Assembly (NCBI RefSeq): GCF_001424225.1
Contig: NZ_LMOR01000003.1
Location: 437,006 to 501,005 of the forward strand
Direction of reading: 5' to 3'
Length of the DNA stretch: 64,000 nt
Origin: Microbacterium sp. Leaf151
Lineage (GTDB): Bacteria; Actinomycetota; Actinomycetes; Actinomycetales; Microbacteriaceae
The translations under genes and the position numbers were made by a program. This document shows, in pieces, positions 38,417-47,243 of this stretch; the stretch's first letter is position 1, and every line of letters begins with the position of its first letter. The notes beneath the pieces are model-generated. The model was not told the origin of the DNA. It worked only from the letters and a program-made list of their open reading frames with translations, and ran no database searches.

Positions 38417-38466
38417 ACGTCAGCGCGAATTCACCCCGGTGTTCGTCGGGGCACCTGACCGAAGCG

Positions 38467-38494
38467 TGACTTGTTCGTTATCTTCAGGTAGCCT
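38467..38494 (+). promoter_or_regulatory. possible promoter of M23 peptidase leader
   Basis: TGACTT at 38467-38472 and TAGCCT at 38489-38494, 16 bases apart. A start a few bases later would begin the transcript at the structured leader. Confidence 0.4.
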
Positions 38495-38498
38495 CAGA

Positions 38499-38614
38499 GG
38501 GTCCACAGGCTGGAAGCCCGCCGTCGGACCCCTCGCGGTTTGCCTCATCGGCTCGTCGTCTGCAGAGGGCTAAGCCCGCACATCGTGCCCCCAATGATCG
38601 AGTGCTGACGAGCC
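38499..38614 (+). ncRNA. structured 5' leader of M23 peptidase gene (family unknown)
   Basis: Two nested helices. GGGTCC (38499-38504) pairs with GGACCC (38526-38531) around the hairpin GGCT-GGA-AGCC. GGCTCGTC (38550-38557) pairs with GACGAGCC (38607-38614) around GGGC-TAA-GCCC. It ends 27 bases before the Shine-Dalgarno. Cell-wall hydrolases of actinobacteria often carry c-di-AMP (ydaO) riboswitches, but the hallmark ydaO bases were not found. Confidence 0.4.
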
Positions 38615-38649
38615 AGCGTCCCCGAAGACGCAGAGGCGCCGGAGGAACT

Positions 38650-39585
38650 TTGGCTGAACACAACGATCCCGCTGCGGACCTACCCGAGGTCCCCGTAACG
38701 GGCCCCACCCGAAAGAGCACACGCGCGGCCGTCGCCCGAACGACGAACCGTTCCGCTCGCATCGCGGCCGTACCGGTCGCCCGCACCGCGGCTGCACCGG
38801 CCGTGCGTGCCATCCCTGCTCCCCGTCCCTCATCGACGCGCGGCATCGGCAAGCCATTGCGCAGCGCCGTCATCCTGTCGATGGTGGCGGGGCTCGTGGC
38901 GACGGTGGCCATCCCGGCTTACGCGGCCACCATGCCCGCCGCCGAAACCATGACGCTGCAGCAGATGTCGGCCGCCGACAACCAGTCGCTGGTCGTCGCA
39001 TCCGACGCCACGGCCGAGACGCTCGACCGCAGCAGCTACTCCGCCACCACCGCGGACGAGATCAAGAAGAAGAAGGACGAAGAGGCCGCCGCGGCCGCTG
39101 CCGCTGCCGCCGCCGAGCGCGCACGCCAGGCGGCATCCACGGCCAGCACCTCCGTTTCGTCCGTCGACCTCACCATGACCGCGCCCGGCTCGGGCGAGGT
39201 TCGCTGGCCTCTGACGAGCTACATCCTCGGCCGTGGTCTGTGGGATTCCGGTTACCACCAGGGCGTGGATCTTCTCGCGCCCGGTGGCCAGCCGATCTTC
39301 GCCGCCGCCGCGGGTGTCGTGAGCATCTCGCAGGAGAGCTACGGCGGGTACGGCGTCGCGATCGTGCTCGAGCACGTCATCAACGGCCAGAAGGTGTCGA
39401 CCACCTACGGTCACATGACCTACGGCAGCCGAGTAGTGCAGGCGGGGCAGACCGTCGCCGCGGGTCAGCTCATCGGTCTCGTCGGTTCGACAGGCAGTTC
39501 GACCGCCAACCACCTGCACTTCGAGGTGCACATCAACAACTCGGTGGTCGACCCCTACGCCTGGCTGCAGCAGAACGCAGGCTGA
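38650..39585 (+). CDS. M23 family metallopeptidase
   Basis: Cell-wall peptidase of 311 aa. A long basic, disordered N-terminus (about 60 residues) precedes a membrane or signal helix (about 70-92, ending in IPAYA), then an Ala/Lys/Glu-rich segment and a C-terminal LytM domain with HQGVDL, TYGHM and HLHFEV zinc motifs. It would cut peptidoglycan cross-links. The TTG at 38650 is supported by GGAGG five bases upstream; a start at 38602 lacks this. Confidence 0.9.
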   Translation: MAEHNDPAADLPEVPVTGPTRKSTRAAVARTTNRSARIAAVPVARTAAAPAVRAIPAPRPSSTRGIGKPLRSAVILSMVAGLVATVAIPAYAATMPAAETMTLQQMSAADNQSLVVASDATAETLDRSSYSATTADEIKKKKDEEAAAAAAAAAAERARQAASTASTSVSSVDLTMTAPGSGEVRWPLTSYILGRGLWDSGYHQGVDLLAPGGQPIFAAAAGVVSISQESYGGYGVAIVLEHVINGQKVSTTYGHMTYGSRVVQAGQTVAAGQLIGLVGSTGSSTANHLHFEVHINNSVVDPYAWLQQNAG

Positions 39586-39599
39586 CCTTCCCTACGCGA

Positions 39600-39640
39600 G
39601 ACGGCGTGCCGGAGACCATCGTTCTCCGACACGCCGTCTT
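39600..39640 (+). terminator. M23 peptidase terminator
   Basis: A 16-bp stem with one mismatch (39600-39615 and 39623-39638), then a short T pair. Confidence 0.7.
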
Positions 39641-39722
39641 CCGTTTCCCCTCCCGCCCGACCCCGGGCGTGTCGTGGTGGGTTAGCCTTTCCTCGACGTC
39701 GGAAGAACCGGAGGGAACGCCG

Positions 39723-39836
39723 ATGAACGCCAGTCCGCGCATCCGCACCATGGATGCGCTCGGGCTGCTCGTTCTTCGGCATCGTGAGTTCGGATGCCGT
39801 GGCCTGGCCGCGCGTCCGAAGGCGCTGTCTGCCTGA
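39723..39836 (+). CDS. possible 37-residue small protein
   Basis: Begins with ATG behind GGAGGGAA and ends inside a terminator hairpin. The product contains LGLLVLRHREFGCRGLAARP. No family recognised. Support comes from the compact SD-ORF-terminator layout; it could also be a leader peptide or a non-coding small RNA. Confidence 0.4.
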   Translation: MNASPRIRTMDALGLLVLRHREFGCRGLAARPKALSA

Positions 39837-39850
39837 CAGCGCCTTTTTTC
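39819..39850 (+). terminator. rho-independent terminator
   Basis: An 11-bp stem AAGGCGCTGTC/GACAGCGCCTT with a five-base loop and a T6 run (39844-39849), the best T tract in the window. Confidence 0.85.
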
Positions 39851-39926
39851 ATACCCTTTCCGCGCCTGCCGTCGTCGCGAGTCGAACATCCGAGAAGCCG
39901 TCTCGGCCATTCGAGAGGAGACGTAC

Positions 39927-40424
39927 ATGCGCACACTGGTGCTCAACGCGGGCTACGAGCCCCTCGCCGTCGTGTCGTTCAAGCGAGCGCTCGTGCTCGT
40001 GATGAACGAGAAGGCCGTGGTCGTCGAACGCGTCGAGGAGGATCCCGTCTGGGCCTCCGCCGGCACGTACGATCGCCCGGCGGTGATCATCCTGACCCGT
40101 TACGTGCGCGTGCCGGGCGCACGGCGTGTGCCGGTGACGCGTCGCGGCGTCCTCCGCCGCGACGGGCACCGCTGCGGGTACTGCGGCAAGGCGGCCTCGA
40201 CGATCGACCACGTGATGCCGCGCTCGCGTGGCGGCAAGGACACGTGGGAGAACCTGGTGGCGTGCTGTCTCGCATGCAACAACATCAAGGGCGATCGCAC
40301 GCCGCAGGAGATGCGGTGGGAGCTGCGGCTCGTGCCCGCCCCGCCGCATGGCTCGTCGTGGACGGTCCGCGGCGTCGACAAGAGCGACCCACGGTGGGAG
40401 CCGTACCTGGCGCTCGCGGCCTGA
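39927..40424 (+). CDS. HNH endonuclease
   Basis: Protein of 165 aa with an N-terminal domain (TLVLNAGYEPLAVVSFKRAL) and an HNH nuclease: CGYCG and CLACN zinc pairs, TIDHVMPRSRGG and WENLVACC. This is the widespread single-copy actinobacterial form, not part of a visible mobile element. The SD GAGAGGAG lies before the ATG. Confidence 0.9.
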   Translation: MRTLVLNAGYEPLAVVSFKRALVLVMNEKAVVVERVEEDPVWASAGTYDRPAVIILTRYVRVPGARRVPVTRRGVLRRDGHRCGYCGKAASTIDHVMPRSRGGKDTWENLVACCLACNNIKGDRTPQEMRWELRLVPAPPHGSSWTVRGVDKSDPRWEPYLALAA

Positions 40425-40526
40425 CGCTCCGCCCGCCCGCCCGCCCGCCCCGGCTCGCTGGGCTCATCGTCATGCCGCCCGAGGGTGTTTGTCGAGGGAT
40501 GGACGTCGTGTCTCGGGGGCGCCGCA

Positions 40527-40558
40527 ATCGACCTCCTCCGCCGATGTCGGAGGTCGAT
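40527..40558. terminator. possible terminator after HNH gene
   Basis: A perfect 10-bp stem ATCGACCTCC/GGAGGTCGAT with a 12-base loop, just upstream of the imu promoter. Confidence 0.4.
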
Positions 40559-40565
40559 CGTATCT

Positions 40566-40604
40566 TTGACCCACAGGGATTGAGGGAATAGAACACATGT
40601 TCTA
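40566..40604 (+). promoter_or_regulatory. LexA-boxed promoter of the imu cassette
   Basis: TTGACC at 40566-40571 and TAGAAC at 40589-40594 with a 17-base spacer. The actinobacterial SOS box TAGAACACATGTTCTA (40589-40604) covers the -10 region, so LexA would block polymerase. Confidence 0.85.
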
Positions 40605-40626
40605 ACCTGTGGGAGTGAGGGCGATC

Positions 40627-41358
40627 ATGCGAGACCAGGTACAGGCCGTACCCGACATCCATGCGCTGCGCGATCGCCTCGAGCGCATGCAGGGGCGTCG
40701 TATGGACGCCCCGGTACTTCCGACGCATCCCGCGTTCTCGCCGCTGCTGCCCGGAGGCGGGTTACGCCCGGGCTCGGCCTACGCCCTCGCCCGCTCGTCC
40801 TCGCTGCTGCTGGCGCTCATGGCCCGACCCTCGCAAGACGGGGCGTGGTGCGGAGTGATCGGCATGCCCGAGCTGGGGGCCGAAGCCGCAGAGAAGTACG
40901 GTCTCGATCTCGACCGGCTCGTCTTCATCCCCGATCCAGGGCCACGGTGGCTCGCGGTGACCGCGACGATCACCGAGGTGCTGCCGGTGGTGGCCGTGCG
41001 CCCGCCCGCGGGTTCCACGGCGGCTCGCGGGGGTGCCGAGACCACGCGCCTGGCCGCACGCCTGCGCGACCGCGGGTCGGTGCTGCTCGTGCAGGGCGCT
41101 TGGCCGCAGGCCGAAGCGGTGATCGACGTGGCCGACCCGCAGTGGTCGGGGCTCGGTCAGGGCAACGGGTATCTCGCCGGTCGTGAACTGACGGTCTCGG
41201 TCAGCAGCCGGCGTTCGCCGAACGCCCGTCGCGCGCGCATGTTGCTGCCCGCCGCCGACGGGTCGATCGAGCTGCTGGGTGCACCCGCCGAACGCCTCAT
41301 GCCGCGTGATCATGACGCCTACTCAGGGGCGGCTTACCCCGTACGGGCGGTGGGCTGA
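40627..41358 (+). CDS. imuA': ImuA'-like RecA-fold protein
   Basis: First gene of the DNA-damage mutasome cassette, 243 aa, RecA-like but without a clear Walker A. LPGGGLRPGSAYALA at the front and CGVIGMPELGAEAAEKYGLDLDRLVFIP are family features. The ATG at 40627 follows GAGGG; an earlier GTG at 40609 is possible. In mycobacteria ImuA' helps DnaE2 and ImuB in error-prone lesion bypass. Confidence 0.85.
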   Translation: MRDQVQAVPDIHALRDRLERMQGRRMDAPVLPTHPAFSPLLPGGGLRPGSAYALARSSSLLLALMARPSQDGAWCGVIGMPELGAEAAEKYGLDLDRLVFIPDPGPRWLAVTATITEVLPVVAVRPPAGSTAARGGAETTRLAARLRDRGSVLLVQGAWPQAEAVIDVADPQWSGLGQGNGYLAGRELTVSVSSRRSPNARRARMLLPAADGSIELLGAPAERLMPRDHDAYSGAAYPVRAVG

Positions 41359-42902
41359 TGCAGGCGCCCACACGCAGCCTCGTGCTGTGGTTTCCCGACT
41401 GGCCGATCACGGCGTTCGCTCACGAGACCGTCTCGCCCCCGAAGCCGGATGCCGCCGTCGCGGTGTTCGCGAACAACATCGTCGTGGCGTGCTCGTGGGC
41501 GGCCCGGGCGCGGGGGGTGCGTCGGGGTCAGAAGCGCCGCGACGCACAGGCCCTGTGCCCGGCGCTGCAGGTCGTGCCCGCCGACCCCGTGCGCGACGCG
41601 CGCGCCTTCGCCCCCGTCGTCGCGCGCGTCGAGGAGTACGCCCCCGGAGTGCAGGTCGTGCGACCCGGGCTGTGCGCGCTGAAAGCGCGAGGACCGGCCC
41701 GATACTACGGCGGCGAACGCGAGGCGGCTCGTACGCTGATCCGTCTGCTCGACGACGTCGGTTTCAGCGACGTGCGGGCGAGTGTCGCCGACGGCGTCTT
41801 CACCGCCGAGCAGGCGGCGCGATCAGCGCGCAGCGACGACCCGGTGCGGATCGTCCCACCGGGGGAAGCCGGCGCGTTCCTGGCACCCCTGTCCGTCGCG
41901 ACGCTCGACGACGACGAGTTCGGGAGCCTGCTCGCGCGCCTGGGCGTACACACGCTCGGCGATCTGGCCGCGCTCCCGGTCGAGCGGGTGCGGGAGCGCT
42001 TCGGCGGCCGCGGGGTGCGGCTGCATGCCCTATCGGGAGGGCTCGACTCCCAGCCGGTGCAGCCGCGGACGCCTCCGCCCGAACTGCACCGCGACATCGC
42101 CTTCGAACCCCCGCTCGAACTCGCCGATCAGATCGCCTTCGGCATGCGCGTGGCGGCCGAGGAGTTCATCGCCGGGTTGGGCGCGCACGACCTCGTGTGC
42201 ACCGAACTGCGTGTCGTCCTCACCGGCGAACGAGCCGAGCGCAGTGAACGCGTCTGGTTGCATCCGGGGTCGTTCGACGCCGCCGCCGTGGTCGACCGGG
42301 TGCGGTGGCAACTCGCCGAAGACGCGCAGGGCATCTTCGGCAGCGGTGTGGCCGGTGTGCACATCGAACCCGAAGCGGTGGATGCCGCAGCCCATCACGC
42401 CAAAGGGCTCTTCGGGGCCGGCCCCGACGAACGCGTGCACCACGCGCTGTCGCGCGTGCAGGCCATGCTCGGTCATCGTGCCGTGGTGACGCCGGTCGTC
42501 GGCGGCGGGCGATGGCTCGCCGAACGCCAGGTGAACGTGCCGTGGGGCGATCGAGCCGTCACGGCGAAAGATCGTGCGCGGCCCTGGCCCGGCAGCCTTC
42601 CCGACCCCCTACCGGCCACGGTGTACCCCGAACCACGCCTGGTCGGCGTGACGGACATCGCGGGCGCCCCCGTGACGGTGGGGGAGCGCGACGTGCTGAG
42701 CGCCCCGCCCGCGGTGCTCGAGACGGCGGGGCAGCGTCGTCGTATCCACGAGTGGGCGGGGCCCTGGCCGATCAGCGAGCGCGGGTGGGACCCGTTGCGG
42801 GCACGCCGGGCGCACCGATTCCAGGTGATCGATGCCGATGGCGGCGCGTGGCTGCTGGTGGTCGAAGAGGGCGAGTGGCGGGCGGAGGGTCGATATGACT
42901 GA
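41358..42902 (+). CDS. imuB: ImuB, catalytically dead Y-family polymerase
   Basis: Protein of 514 aa with the Y-family fold but without the acidic catalytic residues: LVLWFPDWP replaces the usual D-x-D strand, and the SIDE-like motif is missing. It should act as the hub that links DnaE2 to the beta clamp. It overlaps imuA' by one base (TGATG). Confidence 0.92.
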   Translation: MQAPTRSLVLWFPDWPITAFAHETVSPPKPDAAVAVFANNIVVACSWAARARGVRRGQKRRDAQALCPALQVVPADPVRDARAFAPVVARVEEYAPGVQVVRPGLCALKARGPARYYGGEREAARTLIRLLDDVGFSDVRASVADGVFTAEQAARSARSDDPVRIVPPGEAGAFLAPLSVATLDDDEFGSLLARLGVHTLGDLAALPVERVRERFGGRGVRLHALSGGLDSQPVQPRTPPPELHRDIAFEPPLELADQIAFGMRVAAEEFIAGLGAHDLVCTELRVVLTGERAERSERVWLHPGSFDAAAVVDRVRWQLAEDAQGIFGSGVAGVHIEPEAVDAAAHHAKGLFGAGPDERVHHALSRVQAMLGHRAVVTPVVGGGRWLAERQVNVPWGDRAVTAKDRARPWPGSLPDPLPATVYPEPRLVGVTDIAGAPVTVGERDVLSAPPAVLETAGQRRRIHEWAGPWPISERGWDPLRARRAHRFQVIDADGGAWLLVVEEGEWRAEGRYD

Positions 42903-42917
42903 GGCGGGGGTGAGCTG

Positions 42918-45900
42918 ATGGGATGGACCAACCCCCCGGTGAAGTGGTCGGAGCTGGAGCGTCTGCTCAGCGACGCCCGTCGGCCGACCGGCACGCCGCC
43001 GAACGGCGACGGCGGCGACAGTCCGGCCTGGTCGCACAAGCGCGGGGCTTATGTGCCGCCGTCGATCGAGCGCCCCGACGACCCGATCCCGTACGCCGAA
43101 TTGCACGCGCACTCGTCGTATTCGTTCCTCGACGGCGCCTCCTCGCCCGAAGAGCTCGTCGAAGAGGCCGAGCGCCTGGGCTTGCACGCCCTCGCCCTCA
43201 CAGACCACGACGGTTTCTACGGCATCGTGCGCTTCGCCGAGGCGGCCGAGGCCCGCACGGTGAAGACCGTGTTCGGGGCGGAATTGTCGCTGGGACTCAG
43301 CGGCCCGCAGAACGGCGCGGCCGACCCCGAGGGTTCGCACCTGCTCGTCCTCGCGCGGCGAGAAGAGGGGTACCACCGTCTCGCCGCCGCGATCACCCAC
43401 GCGCAGCTCACCGGCGCCGAGAAGGGGCGGCCCGTCTACGACCTCACCGACCTCGCCGAGCGGGCGGGCGGTCCCCGTGACCCGCACTGGGCCGTGCTCA
43501 CCGGATGCCGCAAGGGAGCGGTCCGGCAGGCGCTGGCATCCGAGGGACCGGCGGGGGCCGCGCGTGAACTCGACACCCTCGTCGACCTGTTCGGCGCGCA
43601 GGCCGTCTACGTCGAGCTGATGGATCAGGGCGACCCGCTCGATTCCCGTCGGAACGACGTGCTGGCGGCGCTCGCCGCCGAGCGGGGGCTGGCCACCCTC
43701 GCCACCAACAACGTGCACTACGCCGCTCCGCATAAAGAACTGCTCGCCGCCGCCGTGGCCGCGGTGCGGGCGAACCGGGGTCTCGACGAGCTCGACGGGT
43801 GGCTGCCCGCCCATGCCGGCGCGCACCTGCGCTCGGGCGTCGAGATGTCGGCCCGGTTCGCGCGCTACCCGGGCGCGGTCGCGCGCACCGTGACGCTGGC
43901 CGACGAGATCGCCTTTCCGCTGCGCCGCGCCAAGCCCGCGCTACCGAAACAGAAGGTTCCCGAGGGCCACACGCCCATGTCGTGGCTGCGACACCTGGTG
44001 TGGGAGGCCGTGCCCCGCAAGTACCCGGACCTCTCCGACGACGACCGCCGCCGCATCGAACGCGAGCTCGGCGTCATCGAGATGAAGGACTTCCCGGGGT
44101 ACTTCCTCATCGTCTACGGCATCGTGGCCGAGGCCCGCCGTCGCGGCATCCTGTGCCAGGGGCGCGGGTCGGCCGCCAACAGCGCGGTCTGCTACCTGCT
44201 CGACATCACCGCGGTCGACTCCATCTTCTACAAGCTGCCGTTCGAGCGGTTCCTGTCGAGCCTGCGCGACGAGGAGCCCGACATCGACGTCGATTTCGAC
44301 TCCGACCGCCGAGAAGAGATCATCCAGTGGGTCTACCGGGAGTACGGGCGTGAGCGGGCGGCGCAGGTGGCCAACGTCATCCAGTACCGCCCCAAGAACG
44401 CCGTGCGCGACATGGCCCGGGCCCTCGGACATTCGCCCGGTCAGCAGGATGCCTGGTCGAAGCAGGTCGAGCGCTGGGGGGCGACGCTCGAGACCGGAGG
44501 CGACCACGACATCCCCGATCAGGTCATCGAGTTCGCGTCGGAGCTGCTGAAGGCGCCGCGACACCTCGGCATCCATTCCGGGGGCATGGTGCTCACCGAT
44601 CGGCCGGTGGGCGAGGTCGTGCCCATCGAACACGCGCGCATGGAGGACCGCACGGTCATCCAGTGGGACAAAGACGACGCCGCGTGGATGGGACTGGTGA
44701 AGTTCGACCTGCTGGGGCTCGGCATGCTCGCGGCCCTGCAGTACTGCTTCGACCTGATCCGGGATGCCACCGGCGAGGAGTGGGAGCTGTCGACCCTGCC
44801 GAAAGAAGAGAAGGCCGTGTACGACATGCTGTGCCGGGCCGACTCGATCGGGGTGTTCCAAGTGGAGTCCCGCGCGCAGATGGGGCTGCTGCCCCGCCTG
44901 CAGCCGCGGAAGTTCTACGACCTCGTGGTGCAGATCGCACTCATCCGTCCGGGACCGATCCAGGGCGGGGCGGTGCATCCGTTCGTCCGTCGCAAGCTCG
45001 GGCAAGAGAAGGTGACCTACGTGCACCCCAAGCTCGAGCCGGTCCTGGCGCGGACGATGGGGGTGCCGGTCTTCCAGGAGCAGCTGATGCAGATGGCCGT
45101 GGCGGTCGGCAACTGCTCGGCCGAAGACGCCGACCTGCTGCGCCGGGCCATGGGGTCCAAACGGGGCTTGGAGCGCATCGACTCACTTCGCGAGACGCTG
45201 TACGCCGGCATGGCCGAGAACGGCCTCGTCGGTCAGGTCGCCGACGAGCTGTACGCCAAGATCCAGGCGTTCGCGAACTTCGGCTTCGCCGAGTCGCACT
45301 CGCTGTCGTTCGCGCTGCTGGTCTATGCGAGCTCGTGGATCAAGCTGCACTATCCGGCGGCGTTCCTCGCGGGACTGCTGCGCGCACAGCCCATGGGGTT
45401 CTACTCGCCCGCGACCCTGACCGCCGACGCACGGCGGCACGGCGTGGTGGTGCGCCGGCCCGACCTGTCGCGGTCGGGGGTTGAAGCGACCCTCGAGGCG
45501 GTCGATACGACGGCGCCGGAAGATGGACGGGCGGATGCCGGCGGAGCCACGCCCGCAGCGGAGCAGCGACGAGGCAAGGGGTCGCCGACCGGGCTCGACG
45601 CGTGCGCGCACGCGCGGCAGCCTCCGACCGGCGACTTCGACCCGTCGGAGCCCGACGAGACCCTGGCGCACCGTCGTGATGGTGGGTTCGCCGTGCGCCT
45701 CGGCCTCGCCGGGGTCACCGGTATCGGCACAAAAGTGGCTGCGCGCATCGTCTCCGAACGAGAGCGCGGCGGTGCGTACCGCGACCTCCGCGACCTCGTG
45801 CGTCGCACCGGGCTGGTCACGGCGCAGCTCGAGGCGCTCGCGACGGCGGGGGCATTCGAGTGCTTCGGGCACACGCGACGCGAGGCGATCTGGTTGTCGG

Positions 45901-46391
45901 GTTCGGCCGCACTGGACCGCGCCGAATTCCTCCCCGACTCCCTCGTCGCCGTGCAGCCGCCGTTGTTCACCGACCCGTCGAGCTACGAGATCCTCGCCTC
46001 CGACCTCTGGGCGACGGGTCTCTCGGCCGACGACCACCCGCTCACCCACTTCCGGTCGGCGCTCGACGCGCGCGGGGTGCTGACCTCGCGCGAGCTCCGC
46101 ACGTTCGAGACCGACCGGCGCATCGAGGTCGCGGGGCTCGTCACCCACCGCCAGCGACCGGCCACGGCATCCGGCATCACGTTCCTCAATCTCGAAGACG
46201 AACACGGGCTCATGAACATCATCTGCTCCGTCGGGGTGTGGAACAGGTATCGCCGGGTCGCCCGCGAATCACCCGCGCTGATCGTGCGTGGCATGCTCGA
46301 ACGTTCCATGGAGGGCGTGACGAACGTGGTCGCCGACGGATTCACCGATCTGCGCGTGGGGGTCGCCCACGCGTCGCGGGACTTCCGGTGA
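42918..46391 (+). CDS. dnaE2: error-prone DNA polymerase III alpha subunit DnaE2
   Basis: C-family polymerase of 1157 aa. The PHP domain starts at ELHAHSSYSFLDGA, the palm acids are in DIDVDFDSDRR, and KFDLLGLGML, helix-hairpin-helix and OB-fold regions follow. It does SOS mutagenic translesion synthesis with ImuA' and ImuB. An Ala/Gly/Pro-rich insert lies at about 45490-45650 between the palm/fingers and the C-terminal domains. Co-transcribed from the LexA-boxed promoter. Confidence 0.95.
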   Translation: MGWTNPPVKWSELERLLSDARRPTGTPPNGDGGDSPAWSHKRGAYVPPSIERPDDPIPYAELHAHSSYSFLDGASSPEELVEEAERLGLHALALTDHDGFYGIVRFAEAAEARTVKTVFGAELSLGLSGPQNGAADPEGSHLLVLARREEGYHRLAAAITHAQLTGAEKGRPVYDLTDLAERAGGPRDPHWAVLTGCRKGAVRQALASEGPAGAARELDTLVDLFGAQAVYVELMDQGDPLDSRRNDVLAALAAERGLATLATNNVHYAAPHKELLAAAVAAVRANRGLDELDGWLPAHAGAHLRSGVEMSARFARYPGAVARTVTLADEIAFPLRRAKPALPKQKVPEGHTPMSWLRHLVWEAVPRKYPDLSDDDRRRIERELGVIEMKDFPGYFLIVYGIVAEARRRGILCQGRGSAANSAVCYLLDITAVDSIFYKLPFERFLSSLRDEEPDIDVDFDSDRREEIIQWVYREYGRERAAQVANVIQYRPKNAVRDMARALGHSPGQQDAWSKQVERWGATLETGGDHDIPDQVIEFASELLKAPRHLGIHSGGMVLTDRPVGEVVPIEHARMEDRTVIQWDKDDAAWMGLVKFDLLGLGMLAALQYCFDLIRDATGEEWELSTLPKEEKAVYDMLCRADSIGVFQVESRAQMGLLPRLQPRKFYDLVVQIALIRPGPIQGGAVHPFVRRKLGQEKVTYVHPKLEPVLARTMGVPVFQEQLMQMAVAVGNCSAEDADLLRRAMGSKRGLERIDSLRETLYAGMAENGLVGQVADELYAKIQAFANFGFAESHSLSFALLVYASSWIKLHYPAAFLAGLLRAQPMGFYSPATLTADARRHGVVVRRPDLSRSGVEATLEAVDTTAPEDGRADAGGATPAAEQRRGKGSPTGLDACAHARQPPTGDFDPSEPDETLAHRRDGGFAVRLGLAGVTGIGTKVAARIVSERERGGAYRDLRDLVRRTGLVTAQLEALATAGAFECFGHTRREAIWLSGSAALDRAEFLPDSLVAVQPPLFTDPSSYEILASDLWATGLSADDHPLTHFRSALDARGVLTSRELRTFETDRRIEVAGLVTHRQRPATASGITFLNLEDEHGLMNIICSVGVWNRYRRVARESPALIVRGMLERSMEGVTNVVADGFTDLRVGVAHASRDFR

Positions 46392-46403
46392 GAAGGCAGA
46401 GGG

Positions 46404-46988
46404 GTGGCGCAGCGTCCGGCCGGTCCGCGCAACTTCAGGGGCTCGCCCATCGATCCGGGCGTTGCGGCCTGGGTCCTGATGACCGACGACAACGCCGGGT
46501 TCGTCGCCGGCATGTGGTCCGAGTCGAGTGGGGATCCGCGCAGGTCGTACGGACTCTTCTACGACCTCTCCATGTACGGCGGAGACGAACGCGGCAACTT
46601 CCATGTGTCGCGGACGGGAGGACCCACGGCCGGTCACCCGTATTCGATCGACTACTCCGCATCCGGACAGACCTTCACCCGCCGCGTCTGGCAACTGCAC
46701 GTCGGCACGTACGACGGTCGAGAAGCCGTCTCCTACCTCGATGGCCTCTCCGTCCCCTTGGGGCCGGTGAAGGACAAGTTCGGCAACACCTCCATGAAGA
46801 ACCCGTACCCCTACCCGGACGGCTTGAATCCGACGCCCGCGGAGTTCACCGTCGGCGCGGTGCAGATGGCCTCGACCGTCGGCAACTACGCCGAGGGCAC
46901 CTTCGCCCGCGTCCGCGTCTGGGACCGTGCTCTGACCGCCGAACAGGTTCGGGCCCTGTACGAGAACGAGCGCCCCGTCGTGCCCTGA
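46404..46988 (+). CDS. LamG-like concanavalin A-fold protein
   Basis: Protein of 194 aa forming one jelly-roll domain (VWQLHVGTYDGREAVSYLDG, then FARVRVWDRALTAEQVRALYE). Such domains normally sit in secreted proteins, but no signal peptide is present. It starts with GTG 13 bases after dnaE2. It may be a fragment of a longer gene, or a cytoplasmic form. Confidence 0.7.
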   Translation: MAQRPAGPRNFRGSPIDPGVAAWVLMTDDNAGFVAGMWSESSGDPRRSYGLFYDLSMYGGDERGNFHVSRTGGPTAGHPYSIDYSASGQTFTRRVWQLHVGTYDGREAVSYLDGLSVPLGPVKDKFGNTSMKNPYPYPDGLNPTPAEFTVGAVQMASTVGNYAEGTFARVRVWDRALTAEQVRALYENERPVVP

Positions 46989-47243
46989 CAGTGTCGGAGG
47001 TGATCCCGCCGCACGCGGGGATTCCGCCCCGCCCCGGCGAACGGGTGTCCGGCCGTGGTCTCGCCGGCTGCCTGCCCGCTGCCGATCCCCGGCAGGGTCT
47101 CAGACCACAGGCGAGGGGCCTGCCGGACGCACGACGACGCCCCGCCCGCGACGCCCGCGGCCTGGGGACGGACGCCCACGGCATCCTCGTGCCCTCACTA
47201 GACTCGGGCCATCCCGCCGGTTCCGCATCAGACAGGGAGCGCC

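Noticed and set aside
38420..38460. GGGGTGAATTC on the minus strand, resembling a ydaO riboswitch block
   Set aside because: It would be transcribed into the dtxR antisense strand with no gene to control, and the other ydaO blocks are absent.
38480..38500. Possible DtxR box around CAGGTAGCCTCAG before the M23 gene
   Set aside because: The two halves are out of register by one base; it fits better as a -10 region.
40425..40455. CCGC tandem run after the HNH gene
   Set aside because: Only about five short units in a GC-rich gap; no further structure.
45490..45650. Possible inserted element inside dnaE2
   Set aside because: The segment stays in frame and is low-complexity with no palindrome or direct repeat flanks; it is read as a linker.
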